Source of the DNA: a virus
Direction: 5' to 3' (one strand)
Length of the DNA: 50,303 bases
Virus record (IMG/VR): IMGVR_UViG_3300023082_000013
Location: 1 to 50,303 of that record
Made by a program: the position numbers and the translations under genes. Positions within the stretch are counted from its first letter, which is position 1, and every line of letters starts with the position of its first letter. The notes under the pieces are model-generated. The model did no database searches, was not told where the DNA came from, and was given only the letters and a program-made list of their open reading frames with translations. This document shows, piece by piece, positions 25,110 to 33,654 of the stretch.

Positions 25110-25143
25110 GCCGCGCATCATCAGCCAGATAATTGAGGTTCAC

Positions 25144-25800
25144 ATGCCAAAGGTCATCGCCATCCTTCAACCGAAGGGAGGGGCCAGTAAAACCACACTG
25201 GCGTACAACCTGACGGCCGCCATGCAGCGCGCCGGCCTGGACGTTGTTCTGGTCGATTCCGACCCCCAAGGCACGGCCCGCGACATCGTCTCCGCTCGCG
25301 CCGACGATCAGCAGTCCATCCGTATCTATGGCATCGATCGCCCTGAGCTGCTGGCGCGTGAGGTGTCGCACATCCGTAACGACTACGTGATCATTGATGG
25401 CGCTTCCAAGGCCAACAAGCTATCCGAGGCGGCGATTCGCGCGGCTGACTTGGTGCTTATTCCTGTCCAGCCTTCTCGCCTCGACGTGTGGGCGTCTGAG
25501 GATCTGGTGAACATGATCATGGATCGCCGGGCGAACATTGAGGACTTAGGCCGAACGCTAAAGGCTGCGTTTGTGTGGACGCGCGTTATTGCCAGCTCCG
25601 ATATCGATAAGGACATTGTGGATGACCTAAGCGTCTTCAATCTCCCAGTGCTCGAAGGCACCATTAACCAGCGTAAGGCGTATGCGAGAAGTGCTGGCAG
25701 AGGGCTGTCTGTTTTCGACTACAAGCCCAAGAACAAAGACGCGATCGAAGAAATAGAGCTGATCAGAGCCAACGTCATGGCCATGCTTGAGAGCGCATAA
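25144..25800 (+). CDS. parA: partition ATPase ParA
   Basis: A 218-residue deviant Walker ATPase that should drive segregation of the plasmid form. It shows the Walker A motif PKGGASKTT (residues 10-18, signature Lys 11 and Lys 16), the A' motif VVLVDSDPQG (34-43), and a Walker B-like YVIIDGAS region near 80. It lacks an N-terminal HTH, so it is a small type Ib-like ParA. The ATG at 25144 has GAGG five bases upstream. It is flanked by two copies of a GC-rich operator region and followed by the small partner gene. It confirms that the element is actively partitioned. Confidence 0.92.
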   Translation: MPKVIAILQPKGGASKTTLAYNLTAAMQRAGLDVVLVDSDPQGTARDIVSARADDQQSIRIYGIDRPELLAREVSHIRNDYVIIDGASKANKLSEAAIRAADLVLIPVQPSRLDVWASEDLVNMIMDRRANIEDLGRTLKAAFVWTRVIASSDIDKDIVDDLSVFNLPVLEGTINQRKAYARSAGRGLSVFDYKPKNKDAIEEIELIRANVMAMLESA

Positions 25801-25860
25801 CAAACGCGCCTTGGCGCGTACGCGCTTTTACACTATGATCGCAAACACGCGTACGCGCCT
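25801..25860 (+). promoter_or_regulatory. second partition operator and promoter
   Basis: GCGCGTACGCGC (25814-25825) is a perfect 12-base palindrome, and CGCGTACGCG (25848-25857) is a perfect 10-base one; a TATGAT -10 box lies between them (25834-25839). This pattern matches the site before parA and is likely both the operator of the parB-like gene and part of the centromere. Confidence 0.75.
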
Positions 25861-25888
25861 TTCGATTGATGACAGTACCAGGTGAGCA

Positions 25889-26188
25889 ATGAGTGACCGA
25901 GCGAAAACTAGCATTCGCCCCAGCCGGGCGAAAGTTGAAAAGGAAGTAGAAGAAACGGGCGAGACTTACCGTTTCAATGCTCACCTGCAGAAAGCTCCCA
26001 ACATGACCATGCGCACCGAAACCGCAGAGCTGAGACTGTCGCGCCCATCCGACCTGCTCAATCTGCTGCTCGAGGCGTATGCCGATCGCCAGGCGGCCGG
26101 CGAGAAAGATCCTTTCTTTGAAGACGCGTTGATGCGCTACCGCGATCGCAAGACCAATCGCAAGCCGGTGCCTTTGTCGGCACGTTGA
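25889..26188 (+). CDS. small ParB-like partition partner
   Basis: A 99-residue basic protein encoded directly after parA. The middle (TMRTETAELRLSRPSDLLNL) suggests a ribbon-helix-helix or similar DNA-binding fold, as in small centromere-binding partners of type Ib ParA proteins. It begins behind AGGTGAG. It probably binds the ACGCGC-type repeats flanking parA and the far copy near 34.7 kb. No long ParB/Spo0J domain is present, which agrees with the small ParA. The fold is not certain. Confidence 0.7.
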   Translation: MSDRAKTSIRPSRAKVEKEVEETGETYRFNAHLQKAPNMTMRTETAELRLSRPSDLLNLLLEAYADRQAAGEKDPFFEDALMRYRDRKTNRKPVPLSAR

Positions 26189-26200
26189 GAATTGACCAGG

Positions 26201-26225
26201 AGGGCGCCTACACGGCGCCTTTTTT
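26201..26225 (+). terminator. terminator closing the partition locus
   Basis: GGCGCC, a TACAC loop and GGCGCC, followed by TTTTTT. A TACGCGTA palindrome (26227-26234) comes straight after it and resembles the partition-operator repeats. A very similar terminator lies at 26779-26803. Confidence 0.85.
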
Positions 26226-26247
26226 GTACGCGTAAAGGAAGCGACAA

Positions 26248-26760
26248 ATGGAACTTACAGATCAACCAAACAGTGACTGGCCAGCGTTCAGGGCAAGGCT
26301 CAGTGCTCTGCTGCAGATCGGCGTTGGAGCGATGAACACTCTGGAAACGCTGACACGACTACAGCGCTTACTTCACGACGAGTTCGATCAAGCCAAAGCC
26401 ACCGGCCTACATCTGGACGCCGCACCTGGTCTGCTCGTATGTGGCGCTCGGGCGTCAGTTGTAGATCCCAATTTGTTGGCTATACGCTGGGAAAGTGAGT
26501 TTTCCCCCGGCAACCGATGGCTGCGCCCCGCGGGTGTCTGCATGCCTCTTGGGTTCTACGACGAGTTTGACCTTTATGTCGGCTTTCAAGGTGGGGGATT
26601 GCCGCCGACATTGATGGCTGTGGCGAGCAATGCGCCTGGTGGATATACAACCTTCAATCCCGCGCTGAGCGGCTTTGAGTCGGCAGAGGGCCACGGCTCG
26701 CACTTCGTGGAAGCTCTCAATAGGGCGCTGTACTTAAACGTCGACATGCTTCACGGCTGA
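26248..26760 (+). CDS. isolated accessory protein between twin terminators
   Basis: A 170-residue soluble protein of unknown function behind AAAGGAAG. It has a helical N terminus (TLETLTRLQRLLHDEF) and a beta-rich C-terminal half with many Gly and Pro (GGGLPPTLMAVASNAPGGY). The gene is bordered by two near-identical hairpins (GGCGCC arms plus TTTTTT), the typical look of a moron-type cassette acquired on its own. A palindrome of the partition-operator type stands before its ribosome site, so it may be controlled together with the par locus. Function is not assigned. Confidence 0.55.
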   Translation: MELTDQPNSDWPAFRARLSALLQIGVGAMNTLETLTRLQRLLHDEFDQAKATGLHLDAAPGLLVCGARASVVDPNLLAIRWESEFSPGNRWLRPAGVCMPLGFYDEFDLYVGFQGGGLPPTLMAVASNAPGGYTTFNPALSGFESAEGHGSHFVEALNRALYLNVDMLHG

Positions 26761-26778
26761 TCGACCGAAAGCCAATCA

Positions 26779-26803
26779 AGGCGCCAGCTACGGCGCCTTT
26801 TTT
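26779..26803 (+). terminator. second of the twin terminators
   Basis: AAGGCGCC and GGCGCCTT arms around an AGCTAC loop, followed by TTTTTTG. It differs from the copy at 26201 only in the loop and the last stem pair. Confidence 0.85.
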
Positions 26804-26886
26804 GTGCTCGTGATTCGGTGGAAACACCCGACTAAACGCCCCCGTACCGCCCTATATCGTGTGTGCTTTCATCCGAGGCGACAGCC

Positions 26887-29800
26887 ATGGCAGACACGTT
26901 TGCAGCATTACAGAGCGCGGCCCACGCTGGCGCGTTCGGCGCAGGTTCCCTCGCCACCCCCACGCCTGAGCAGATCCGCGCCGGCAACTACGCCAAAGGC
27001 TCTACGCGCCTGCACGGCATGCCGATCAAGATTGAAACCCCCATGTTTCAGCCACGTCGCGGCAAGTCCGACGGCGCGCCCTGGTCAGTGCTCTGCATGG
27101 CTCATTACGGGTACATCAACGGCACCGTGGGCGCCGACGGCGATGCAGTAGACATTTTCGTGGGCCCCATGCCCGAAAGCCTGCTGGTGTTTGTCGTCAA
27201 CCAACAGAACAAAGACCAGAGCTTTGACGAGCACAAGGTAATGCTGGGCTTTGCTGACGAGCAATCCGCCCGTGACGCCTACATGAACAGCTATGAAAAG
27301 GGCTGGACGGGGCTGGCCAGCCTCACCCCCTGCACCATCAAGCAGTTCAAGTACTGGCTACGCCACGGCGACCTAAGCCGGCCACTCGTGCCTGGCGATC
27401 TAATCAACGACGAGACTTTGAGCATGACCGACGTTTATGCGCGCTGGGATGATCAGCGCATGCCTGTGGGCGCCACTGTGACGGATCTGATCACCGATCT
27501 GCGCCGTGCTGACAACGGGCTGATGATGGATGCCGCCAACATGGCCGACCTGGTGGAGTACTTGAGCGATGGCAGCATGCTCGATGCCATGGTGATCGAG
27601 GTCGCCCAATTCGAGCGCAAGGCCAATCAGCTGCTGCGCGTGATGCAGATGGCCGCCACGGGCGTTAAAGCCAGTAGCGTGGAAGTCAGCAAGGCATTCA
27701 AGAATCGTGGCACCACGCAGCTGGCCATGCTGTTCCTGATGGACGATGGCCAGAGCGTCAGCGTGTTCTTTCACAACCCGGACACCACGCCGAACAAACT
27801 CACCCCCACTGATGAAATGGTCAGCTGGAAGTGGGTACTCAACAAAAAGGACGTGACCATTACGGTTGCCCCTGAGAACGGCCAAGACCTCAACCCGCGT
27901 GAGGTCGCCCGGCGCATTATGAAGCTGGTCGAGAAGAACAGCGCCAAGTTCACCCTGGCCAATGCCAGCAAGGGCGAGCGTGACGCCCAGATCGAGACTT
28001 GGAAGGCCGCAGAAGCCGCTAAAACCACCGAGCTGGCAGACCTAGATAAGCAGATCGACGATTTGACCGCCAAGCTCGAGGCTAAGAAGGCAGCGCCGGC
28101 GCCTACAGCCGATACCCCAGAGCCGGAAATTGAGTGGCAACCCCTTCCTGAGGGTGAGCAGGCCGCTCAGGACATACTGGAAGCACGACAGATTCAGCTG
28201 AATGCGTTGTCTCGCCCACGGACGCCCGTAGCGCCAGCTCCTGCAGCGAAGATGGAAGCCGCCAGTTCTGCACCCAAAATCAATACGTTCTTTTCTGCCG
28301 CAAGCTACAAAGGCTATGCCAGCGGCCGTGACAAGCTGGGCATGGTAAACGGTTGGGGCCTTTTCAAGGCTTACCTAGACCTCGGTGACGGCACTTACAG
28401 CTTAGCTACCACCTACAACAACGTGGGCATGTTCAAGACAGAGGATGAGGCGCGATCCTGGGCAAAATCCAATAAAGCGAATGCCAAAGGACACTTTGTT
28501 GTTCCTGCCTTGCCGGCCGGAAGCACCATTCTGGAGGACTACGCGGACGTGGCGGCGCTGGGCGTGGCCAAGGTGCTCGCTGTGGGCTCCGAGAACGTGT
28601 ATTTCATCAAAGACGGTAAGGAGTACATGACCAAGCTGCTCAACGCTGACGATTACGATGGTATGACTGGCCAGGAAGTGGATCTGTCGGGCGTAGTTGA
28701 CCCGAGCGCCGCTCCAGCACCTGACGATTCATCCGTGGTGCTCCAAGGCCCGGCCGGGCCGGTCACTGTCGCGAAAACCAAATACGTCGAGACGGGCGAA
28801 TGGGCCGTCAGCTGGGCAAGTACTCACCTGGCGACTGCGCCGAGCAAGGCGGATGGCGTGGCCATCGCCGAGCGTGTCATTGCTTCGGGCGCCGAGAACA
28901 TCGACGGCATGCGTGCGGCGCTTGTCGAGCCTGCGCCAGAGCCCGCCAGCGAGCCAGTAGTCGCCGCGGTTGATCCTAACGAAGACACAGGCACGATCGA
29001 GGCCGAGGGGCGCGATAACACGGTCAAGACCGCCAAAGGCACCAAAGTCCTTACCGGCTTCAAGGTGATCGAGGCGCGGAACCTGGTCATCAGCCACGAG
29101 ACTGACGGCATTATCAATCCGGACTATCCCGCTGAGATTCAGCCGCGCGATCGTGCTCGAGCAACCTCCCAGGCGTGGGTGCAGAAAACCGCCCGCAACC
29201 TTGATCCGGACAGCCTCGGGCGTACTCAGCGCGCCGACAGTGGTGCGCCAATCGTGGGCCCAGACCGCGTAGTTGAATCGGGCAACGGCCGGGCTATGGC
29301 AGTGCGTGAGGCCTACCGTATTGGCGCCGCCGATGAATACCGGGAATGGCTGGTGGAAAACGCGGAGTACTTCGGCGTCGACGTGGCCAAGATCAACCGC
29401 ATGAAAGCCCCAGTGCTGGTGCGGGTGCGTAAATCGGCTGTCGATCGGGTGGAGTTCGCTGTAGAGGCCAACCAGGACGACAAGCTGGCCATGACCGCCA
29501 CCGAGAAGGCCCGCAGCGATGCGAAACGCCTGGATAGCGCCATGCTGGCCAAGCTGGCAGACGGCGACCTTAACAGCGCCGCCAACCGTGATTTCGTGGC
29601 CGCGTTCCTGCAGTCCCTGGGCGATGCTGAGGCGGCGCAATACCTGACCTCCGACGGCAAGCCCACCAGCAGCCTGATCAGCCGCCTGCAGGCCGCGCTA
29701 TTCGCTGGCGCCTACTCCGATGACCGCCTGCTGGAAATGACGGCAGACGTGGCCAAGCCCGAGATTGCCAACATCGTGTCGGCCCTCAACAGCGCGGCGC

Positions 29801-30522
29801 CAGACTTCATGCGCGCCAAGGAGCAGGACCGCGTAGGCGCTGAGAACGCCGGGGGCATGGTGACCGACTCCGTGGAGCTCTCGCTTAACCAGGAAGCAGT
29901 TAACGCGATCATTGGCGCCACCAACGTGTTGCGCCAGGCCAAAGACGCCGGCATGGGGCTGGACGAGTTCCTGCGCCAGGGCGACATGTTCGGCGGCACA
30001 GATCCGGCCGTGGCAGCAATGGCCGTGTTCATCCACGCCAACAACCGCAGCGCCAAGCGTATGAGCACCGCGTTTAAGGCCATGGCCCAGTTCGTGGAGA
30101 GCGAGAACACCCGCAAGCAGACTGCCAGCCTGTTCGGTGATGAACCTGTGAGCTTCACCGATATCGTCGGCGCCGCGAACCGCAAGCTCGAGCAGGAATA
30201 TGGCGAGGGTCTGTTTGCGATCGAGCAGACCGACATGTTTGCCCAGCCACCTGCAGAGCCCGCCCCGCCGCCTGAGCCGATTCCTGATCCAGTGCCAGAG
30301 CCCGAAGTCTCCAACAACCAGGATGACGCCTTGCAAGCCGCCAAAGCCTACCTCGACAGCTTGATTGATGGTTCGGCCGCCCTGGGCGACCCGAATGCCG
30401 TGCTCACAGAGCTTGAACGGATCTACGCGCTGTTTGGTGAAGGCGAGCTGAGCGGCCTGTTTGCCGATGCTGCTGACGCTTACACCCAGTACGCCCTCAA
30501 GGCCACTGCTGGCGCCCTGTAA
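26887..30522 (+). CDS. polyvalent protein: pyrophosphatase-like, DarA-N-like and ParB-like domains
   Basis: A 1211-residue protein starting at ATG 26887 with GAGG upstream. Domains in order: about 45-165, an inorganic-pyrophosphatase-like domain of phage polyvalent proteins (HYGYINGTVGADGDAVDIFV, FDEHKVMLGF, YEKGWTG); about 235-370, a DarA-N-like domain (FHNPDTTPNKLTPTDEMVSW, DLNPREVARRIMKLVEKN) with a coiled coil; about 705-890, a ddrB-like ParB domain (NPDYPAEIQPRDRARATS, GAPIVGPDRVVESGNGRAMA). Two cleavage-like sites, M-M-D-A (213-216) and M-L-D-A (231-234), separate the first domain from the rest. It probably travels in the head and acts on host DNA, RNA or defence early in infection. Known from the family; the exact action is inferred. 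Confidence 0.82.
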   Translation: MADTFAALQSAAHAGAFGAGSLATPTPEQIRAGNYAKGSTRLHGMPIKIETPMFQPRRGKSDGAPWSVLCMAHYGYINGTVGADGDAVDIFVGPMPESLLVFVVNQQNKDQSFDEHKVMLGFADEQSARDAYMNSYEKGWTGLASLTPCTIKQFKYWLRHGDLSRPLVPGDLINDETLSMTDVYARWDDQRMPVGATVTDLITDLRRADNGLMMDAANMADLVEYLSDGSMLDAMVIEVAQFERKANQLLRVMQMAATGVKASSVEVSKAFKNRGTTQLAMLFLMDDGQSVSVFFHNPDTTPNKLTPTDEMVSWKWVLNKKDVTITVAPENGQDLNPREVARRIMKLVEKNSAKFTLANASKGERDAQIETWKAAEAAKTTELADLDKQIDDLTAKLEAKKAAPAPTADTPEPEIEWQPLPEGEQAAQDILEARQIQLNALSRPRTPVAPAPAAKMEAASSAPKINTFFSAASYKGYASGRDKLGMVNGWGLFKAYLDLGDGTYSLATTYNNVGMFKTEDEARSWAKSNKANAKGHFVVPALPAGSTILEDYADVAALGVAKVLAVGSENVYFIKDGKEYMTKLLNADDYDGMTGQEVDLSGVVDPSAAPAPDDSSVVLQGPAGPVTVAKTKYVETGEWAVSWASTHLATAPSKADGVAIAERVIASGAENIDGMRAALVEPAPEPASEPVVAAVDPNEDTGTIEAEGRDNTVKTAKGTKVLTGFKVIEARNLVISHETDGIINPDYPAEIQPRDRARATSQAWVQKTARNLDPDSLGRTQRADSGAPIVGPDRVVESGNGRAMAVREAYRIGAADEYREWLVENAEYFGVDVAKINRMKAPVLVRVRKSAVDRVEFAVEANQDDKLAMTATEKARSDAKRLDSAMLAKLADGDLNSAANRDFVAAFLQSLGDAEAAQYLTSDGKPTSSLISRLQAALFAGAYSDDRLLEMTADVAKPEIANIVSALNSAAPDFMRAKEQDRVGAENAGGMVTDSVELSLNQEAVNAIIGATNVLRQAKDAGMGLDEFLRQGDMFGGTDPAVAAMAVFIHANNRSAKRMSTAFKAMAQFVESENTRKQTASLFGDEPVSFTDIVGAANRKLEQEYGEGLFAIEQTDMFAQPPAEPAPPPEPIPDPVPEPEVSNNQDDALQAAKAYLDSLIDGSAALGDPNAVLTELERIYALFGEGELSGLFADAADAYTQYALKATAGAL

Positions 30523-30538
30523 CCGCCCCCTACCCTGA

Positions 30539-30556
30539 GCCCCCATGCGTGGGGGC
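30539..30556. terminator. hairpin after the polyvalent gene
   Basis: GCCCCC and GGGGGC arms over a six-base loop, without a T-run. A possible weak terminator or RNA-processing site before the next gene. Confidence 0.45.
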
Positions 30557-30579
30557 CATTCCATTGCAAGGTGTTTCCA

Positions 30580-30861
30580 ATGACTCAAGAAACCGTTCTA
30601 GCCCCAGCCCTGACCGCTGCTACGTCTACCGCGATCGTTGTGGAACCAGGCTCGACAGCCACCATTGGCATTTTCAGTGCTACCCGTGAAGACAAGGCAG
30701 TCACACCGGCGTTTTCGATCCTTCTGCAGACGCCTGGCGCCGACAACCTGGCCGATTACCTGTCGGGCAGCAAGCGCCAGGTGATCGTGGGCCCAGGCAC
30801 CTACCGTGTGCAGCGCCGCGCCTATGACGGGATTCCCTTTGGCGTTTTCGTTGAGAGATAA
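30580..30861 (+). CDS. small structural protein, unassigned
   Basis: A 93-residue beta-rich protein starting at ATG 30580 behind AAGG. It contains AIVVEPGSTATIGIFSATRE and ends in GPGTYRVQRRAYDGIPFGVF. It is linked to the SGNH spike gene, which starts four bases after its stop. This pairing suggests a spike-anchoring, decoration or assembly role. No family was recognised. Confidence 0.5.
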   Translation: MTQETVLAPALTAATSTAIVVEPGSTATIGIFSATREDKAVTPAFSILLQTPGADNLADYLSGSKRQVIVGPGTYRVQRRAYDGIPFGVFVER

Positions 30862-30864
30862 GCC

Positions 30865-33000
30865 ATGTTCACTCTATCGGTGACCTCGGCACTCTCCAGG
30901 GCGATCACGCGGGGCCTGACGGGGCTTTCCCGCACGCTATCCATTCCGTTCACCATGGGCGCGCTGTTCGCTAATGGCGAGGTGGGTGGCTTCTACAAAG
31001 CGTCTGATCTTGCGAGCCAGCGCCAGTACAGCGACGGCACCCGCCCGGTGTCAGAGCAGGGCCAGAGCGTTGGCCTATGGCTTGACCAGTCCAGAGCAAG
31101 CCTTGTTTCAGCGAACATGGTTACCGCCAACGCCACGGGCGCCTTTGGCAACAACTACGACCGCGCAGAGCTGAATGCAGCGCCGGGATGGGTGGCCAAT
31201 CAGTGGTACCGCATGGAAGGGTTCTATGACGGGACACAGGACACTGAACCGGCGATCAGGATTGGCGACACTGAAATCATCCGACCGCCGCGCGGCTTCA
31301 CGGGACCGGTCTACTTTCGCGCCCCTGCCAATGTGCAGCCGAACGCACCGCTGTACATCGCTGGGGCGAATAATGGCCAAGGCGGCATCAGCTGGGCGAA
31401 CCTGACGTGTGTGGCTGTCTACGGCAACCATGCGTATCAGACCAGCAACGGCCAGCGCCCACTTGCCCGCGGCAACTATCTGTACATGCTCGAGGGCAGC
31501 TCACTGCTGGCGGATTTCCCTCAGGCGCTGGGCACCAACGCTACGGTCGTGCGAGCTGTGCCGGGCGTCGGCGCGCAGATCCTGACGGGCCAGGCGATCG
31601 GCAAAACCTACAGCATCACAGGTAATACGTCCGCCATCCTGATCATCAACCGTGCGCTCACAATCTCAGAGCTGGCCGGCGTCACTGCCTGGGCGAACGA
31701 GCAGGCGGGCGTGCAAGCAGCTGATCGGATCATGGCCGTCACGCCCTGGAACGGTATCAACCATTCCACGTTCCCTGTGGGTGCCGGCAAGCAGATCGCG
31801 ACCGACTTTAGTGCCCCGATCGCTGGCGGGCCGAACGTCACCGAGCTGGATCTGTTCGCCATGTGGTTTCTGGTGACAGCGGACAGCACCGGGCTGGGCA
31901 CCAACGTCACCAATGACGGCAACATTCTGGAGATTTCAGCCGAGTGTGATGGCGTCACTGTGCCGGCGTACTTCACGGCCTCAGGCACGCGTGATTTTGT
32001 GATCCCCGACGGATCTGGCGGCGTGCCGCTCAACTCGTTGCCGGCAGCTGCATTCAACAAGGCGTTTTGGTCGCCCGACGACACCGTACACATCAAAACC
32101 AAAATGGCGTTCCCGCAAGGCGGCCTGTGTCCATTTTCGTCGCGCACGACCGAGCTGTACGAGCGCGACCGCGTACTTGTTTACGACCCATTGGTGACCA
32201 CGGTGTCGAGCGTTGACACACCTGGGCCATTCACCTGGACAGGACCGGCGCCGGATTCGATCAGCATTGGTTATACACCGTGGGTGCTGGGCAAGTTCGC
32301 AACCGGTGGCGCGCACGTCGGCCTGAATCGAAGCGACTCGATTGGCGCAGGCGTAGGCGATGACGGAGTGGGCACGTTATTCGGTAAAGGGATGTTCCAG
32401 CGCAAGCTTGGGCTGATGCCTATCAAGGCCTCTGGCATCAATCTGGGCGTACCAGGTGGCAAAGCATGGGCAGGCTTGCACGATGCCCGCGTTCAAGCGC
32501 TGGCGCGCTTCTGCACGTTCGCCGAACTGGGCTTGGGCACGAACGACCTGGGAAGGTCTGACGCCAACCACACTACCGCGCAGTCGGTTGTGGACACGCT
32601 GCTAATCATGGCAGCTGACTTGCGTGCCGCAGGCATCAAGACAGTGGGTGTGCGCAAACTGCTGTGCTGCACGAACGATGACACCGGGCAGTACATCACC
32701 GAGGCAGACCAGAGGGTGGTGGCTGGTTGGGGCCCCAGCGAGGTGGTGGACGAGTTCGCCGCTCTCATACTGGTCAATCCGGGCTTCGACTACGTGCTCA
32801 ATGGCGATGCGATCCGAGGCGTCAACCGTTACAAGTTCGCCGTGGACGGCATCACTCCAATCTGGAACACGAACGACGGGTTACACCCGCAGCGCCATGG
32901 CCATATGGTTCTTGCTGCCGAGGATGCACGGGTCACCTGGGCCGCCATCAAGGCGGCAAACGATCCGGACTTTGGAGACGATCAACGCTTGGCCGCCTAA
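30865..33000 (+). CDS. tail spike with SGNH/GDSL hydrolase domain
   Basis: A 711-residue protein, probably a virion-attached enzyme that modifies a surface polysaccharide. Residues 1 to about 300 are beta-rich with Asn, Gly and Thr, including a lectin-like GFYDGTQDTEPAIRIGDTEI region. Residues about 480-700 form an SGNH-type hydrolase: S490-D491-S492 (nucleophile block, where GDS is usual), G558-T-N560-D561, and D671-G-L-H674. These match the Ser, Asn and Asp/His of the family and suggest an esterase or deacetylase. The missing Gly in the first block is unusual. It is the second receptor-active protein besides the long fibre. Confidence 0.75.
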   Translation: MFTLSVTSALSRAITRGLTGLSRTLSIPFTMGALFANGEVGGFYKASDLASQRQYSDGTRPVSEQGQSVGLWLDQSRASLVSANMVTANATGAFGNNYDRAELNAAPGWVANQWYRMEGFYDGTQDTEPAIRIGDTEIIRPPRGFTGPVYFRAPANVQPNAPLYIAGANNGQGGISWANLTCVAVYGNHAYQTSNGQRPLARGNYLYMLEGSSLLADFPQALGTNATVVRAVPGVGAQILTGQAIGKTYSITGNTSAILIINRALTISELAGVTAWANEQAGVQAADRIMAVTPWNGINHSTFPVGAGKQIATDFSAPIAGGPNVTELDLFAMWFLVTADSTGLGTNVTNDGNILEISAECDGVTVPAYFTASGTRDFVIPDGSGGVPLNSLPAAAFNKAFWSPDDTVHIKTKMAFPQGGLCPFSSRTTELYERDRVLVYDPLVTTVSSVDTPGPFTWTGPAPDSISIGYTPWVLGKFATGGAHVGLNRSDSIGAGVGDDGVGTLFGKGMFQRKLGLMPIKASGINLGVPGGKAWAGLHDARVQALARFCTFAELGLGTNDLGRSDANHTTAQSVVDTLLIMAADLRAAGIKTVGVRKLLCCTNDDTGQYITEADQRVVAGWGPSEVVDEFAALILVNPGFDYVLNGDAIRGVNRYKFAVDGITPIWNTNDGLHPQRHGHMVLAAEDARVTWAAIKAANDPDFGDDQRLAA

Positions 33001-33014
33001 GCGCTTACCCTTTC

Positions 33015-33039
33015 AAGCCCGCCGCGTGCGGGCTTTTTT
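33015..33039 (+). terminator. strong intrinsic terminator after the spike
   Basis: AAGCCCGC and GCGGGCTT arms plus a run of T. It closes the structural cluster before the toxin-antitoxin region. Confidence 0.88.
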
Positions 33040-33056
33040 GTGGGCGCTGCGTGAGA

Positions 33057-33083
33057 TTGACAATATATCGATACCGATATACT
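33057..33083 (+). promoter_or_regulatory. promoter with operator palindrome for the toxin-antitoxin operon
   Basis: TTGACA (33057-33062) is a full -35 box; TATACT (33078-33083) or TACTGT (33080-33085) can serve as -10. ATATCG...CGATAT (33065-33080) is a perfect six-base inverted repeat placed between them, the usual position of an antitoxin-bound operator. A hairpin (CACCCAA / TTGGGTG, 33133-33149) lies further down the leader. Confidence 0.7.
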
Positions 33084-33172
33084 GTGTGTTCGGGTGCTAC
33101 TGAGCACTGTAAAGAAGTTGGTAATAGATGATCACCCAAAAATTGGGTGTTCCAACTGCTAAGGAGTAGGAA

Positions 33173-33274
33173 ATGGAATACGTCGATGTGAAATTTAATG
33201 AAACGCGTCTGAGACGCCCAAGGAGTACCCGTGAAAGATCAGGAAACCAAGCCGCTCCAATTTGTCGACTGTGA
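33173..33274 (+). CDS. possible 33-residue leader peptide upstream of the toxin
   Basis: A short reading frame begins MEYVDVKFNETRLRRPRSTR behind a perfect AAGGAG site (33161-33166) and runs into the first 44 bases of the toxin gene in another frame. It may couple translation to the toxin or be a remnant of an earlier gene. Existence as a protein is unproven. Confidence 0.3.
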   Translation: MEYVDVKFNETRLRRPRSTRERSGNQAAPICRL

Positions 33275-33551
33275 CCTTAGTGAATTTCCCCCCGAAGTAA
33301 AGCAACGGGCGGGCTACCAGCTTTTTCTGGTGCAACAGGGCGAGGAACCGAACGACTGGAAGCCAATGGCAAGCGTAGGACCAGGCGTAAGGGAAATCAG
33401 AATCAAAGGTAAAGACGGGGCTTTTCGCGTGTTTTATGTGGTCAATAGGCCTGAGGCGGTTTTCGTGCTTCATGCCTTCCAAAAGACTACTCAAAAGACG
33501 GAAAAGCGTGATATCGACCTGGCCGCGGCCAGATTGAAGTCACTGGACTGA
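33231..33551 (+). CDS. HigB/RelE-type toxin (Gp49-like family)
   Basis: A 106-residue protein of the RelE-superfamily, Gp49-like type: VPPEVKQR-like helix near the start, EIRIKGKDGAFRVFYVV and EAVFVLHAFQKTTQKTEKRD at the centre and end. These proteins cut mRNA at the ribosome when free of antitoxin. The K-x-G/A-F-R-V-FYV and F-x-K-x-T-x-K segments are the typical core. The downstream XRE gene is the matching antitoxin; toxin-first order is the HigBA arrangement. The pair would stabilise the plasmid form or block competing phages. The gene is probably not degenerate. Confidence 0.82.
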   Translation: MKDQETKPLQFVDCDLSEFPPEVKQRAGYQLFLVQQGEEPNDWKPMASVGPGVREIRIKGKDGAFRVFYVVNRPEAVFVLHAFQKTTQKTEKRDIDLAAARLKSLD

Positions 33552-33620
33552 AAGGCGATGAATGTGTGTAAGCCCCTGCGTGATGGGGGCGCACCTTTCA
33601 GTGCTATTAACCCTAAGGGT

Positions 33621-33638
33621 GAGGGGCTTAAGCCCCTC
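33621..33638. promoter_or_regulatory. 18-bp palindrome before the antitoxin gene
   Basis: GAGGGGCTTAAGCCCCTC is a perfect palindrome located 16 bases before the antitoxin start, right beside another small one (ACCCTAAGGGT, about 33610-33620). It may be an operator or an RNA hairpin that gives the antitoxin its own control. Confidence 0.55.
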
Positions 33639-33654
33639 GATACGAGGTTACACA

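Noticed and set aside
33562-33654. Upstream extension of the antitoxin gene
   Set aside because: It reads across two palindromes and has no good ribosome site; ATG 33655 follows CGAGG.
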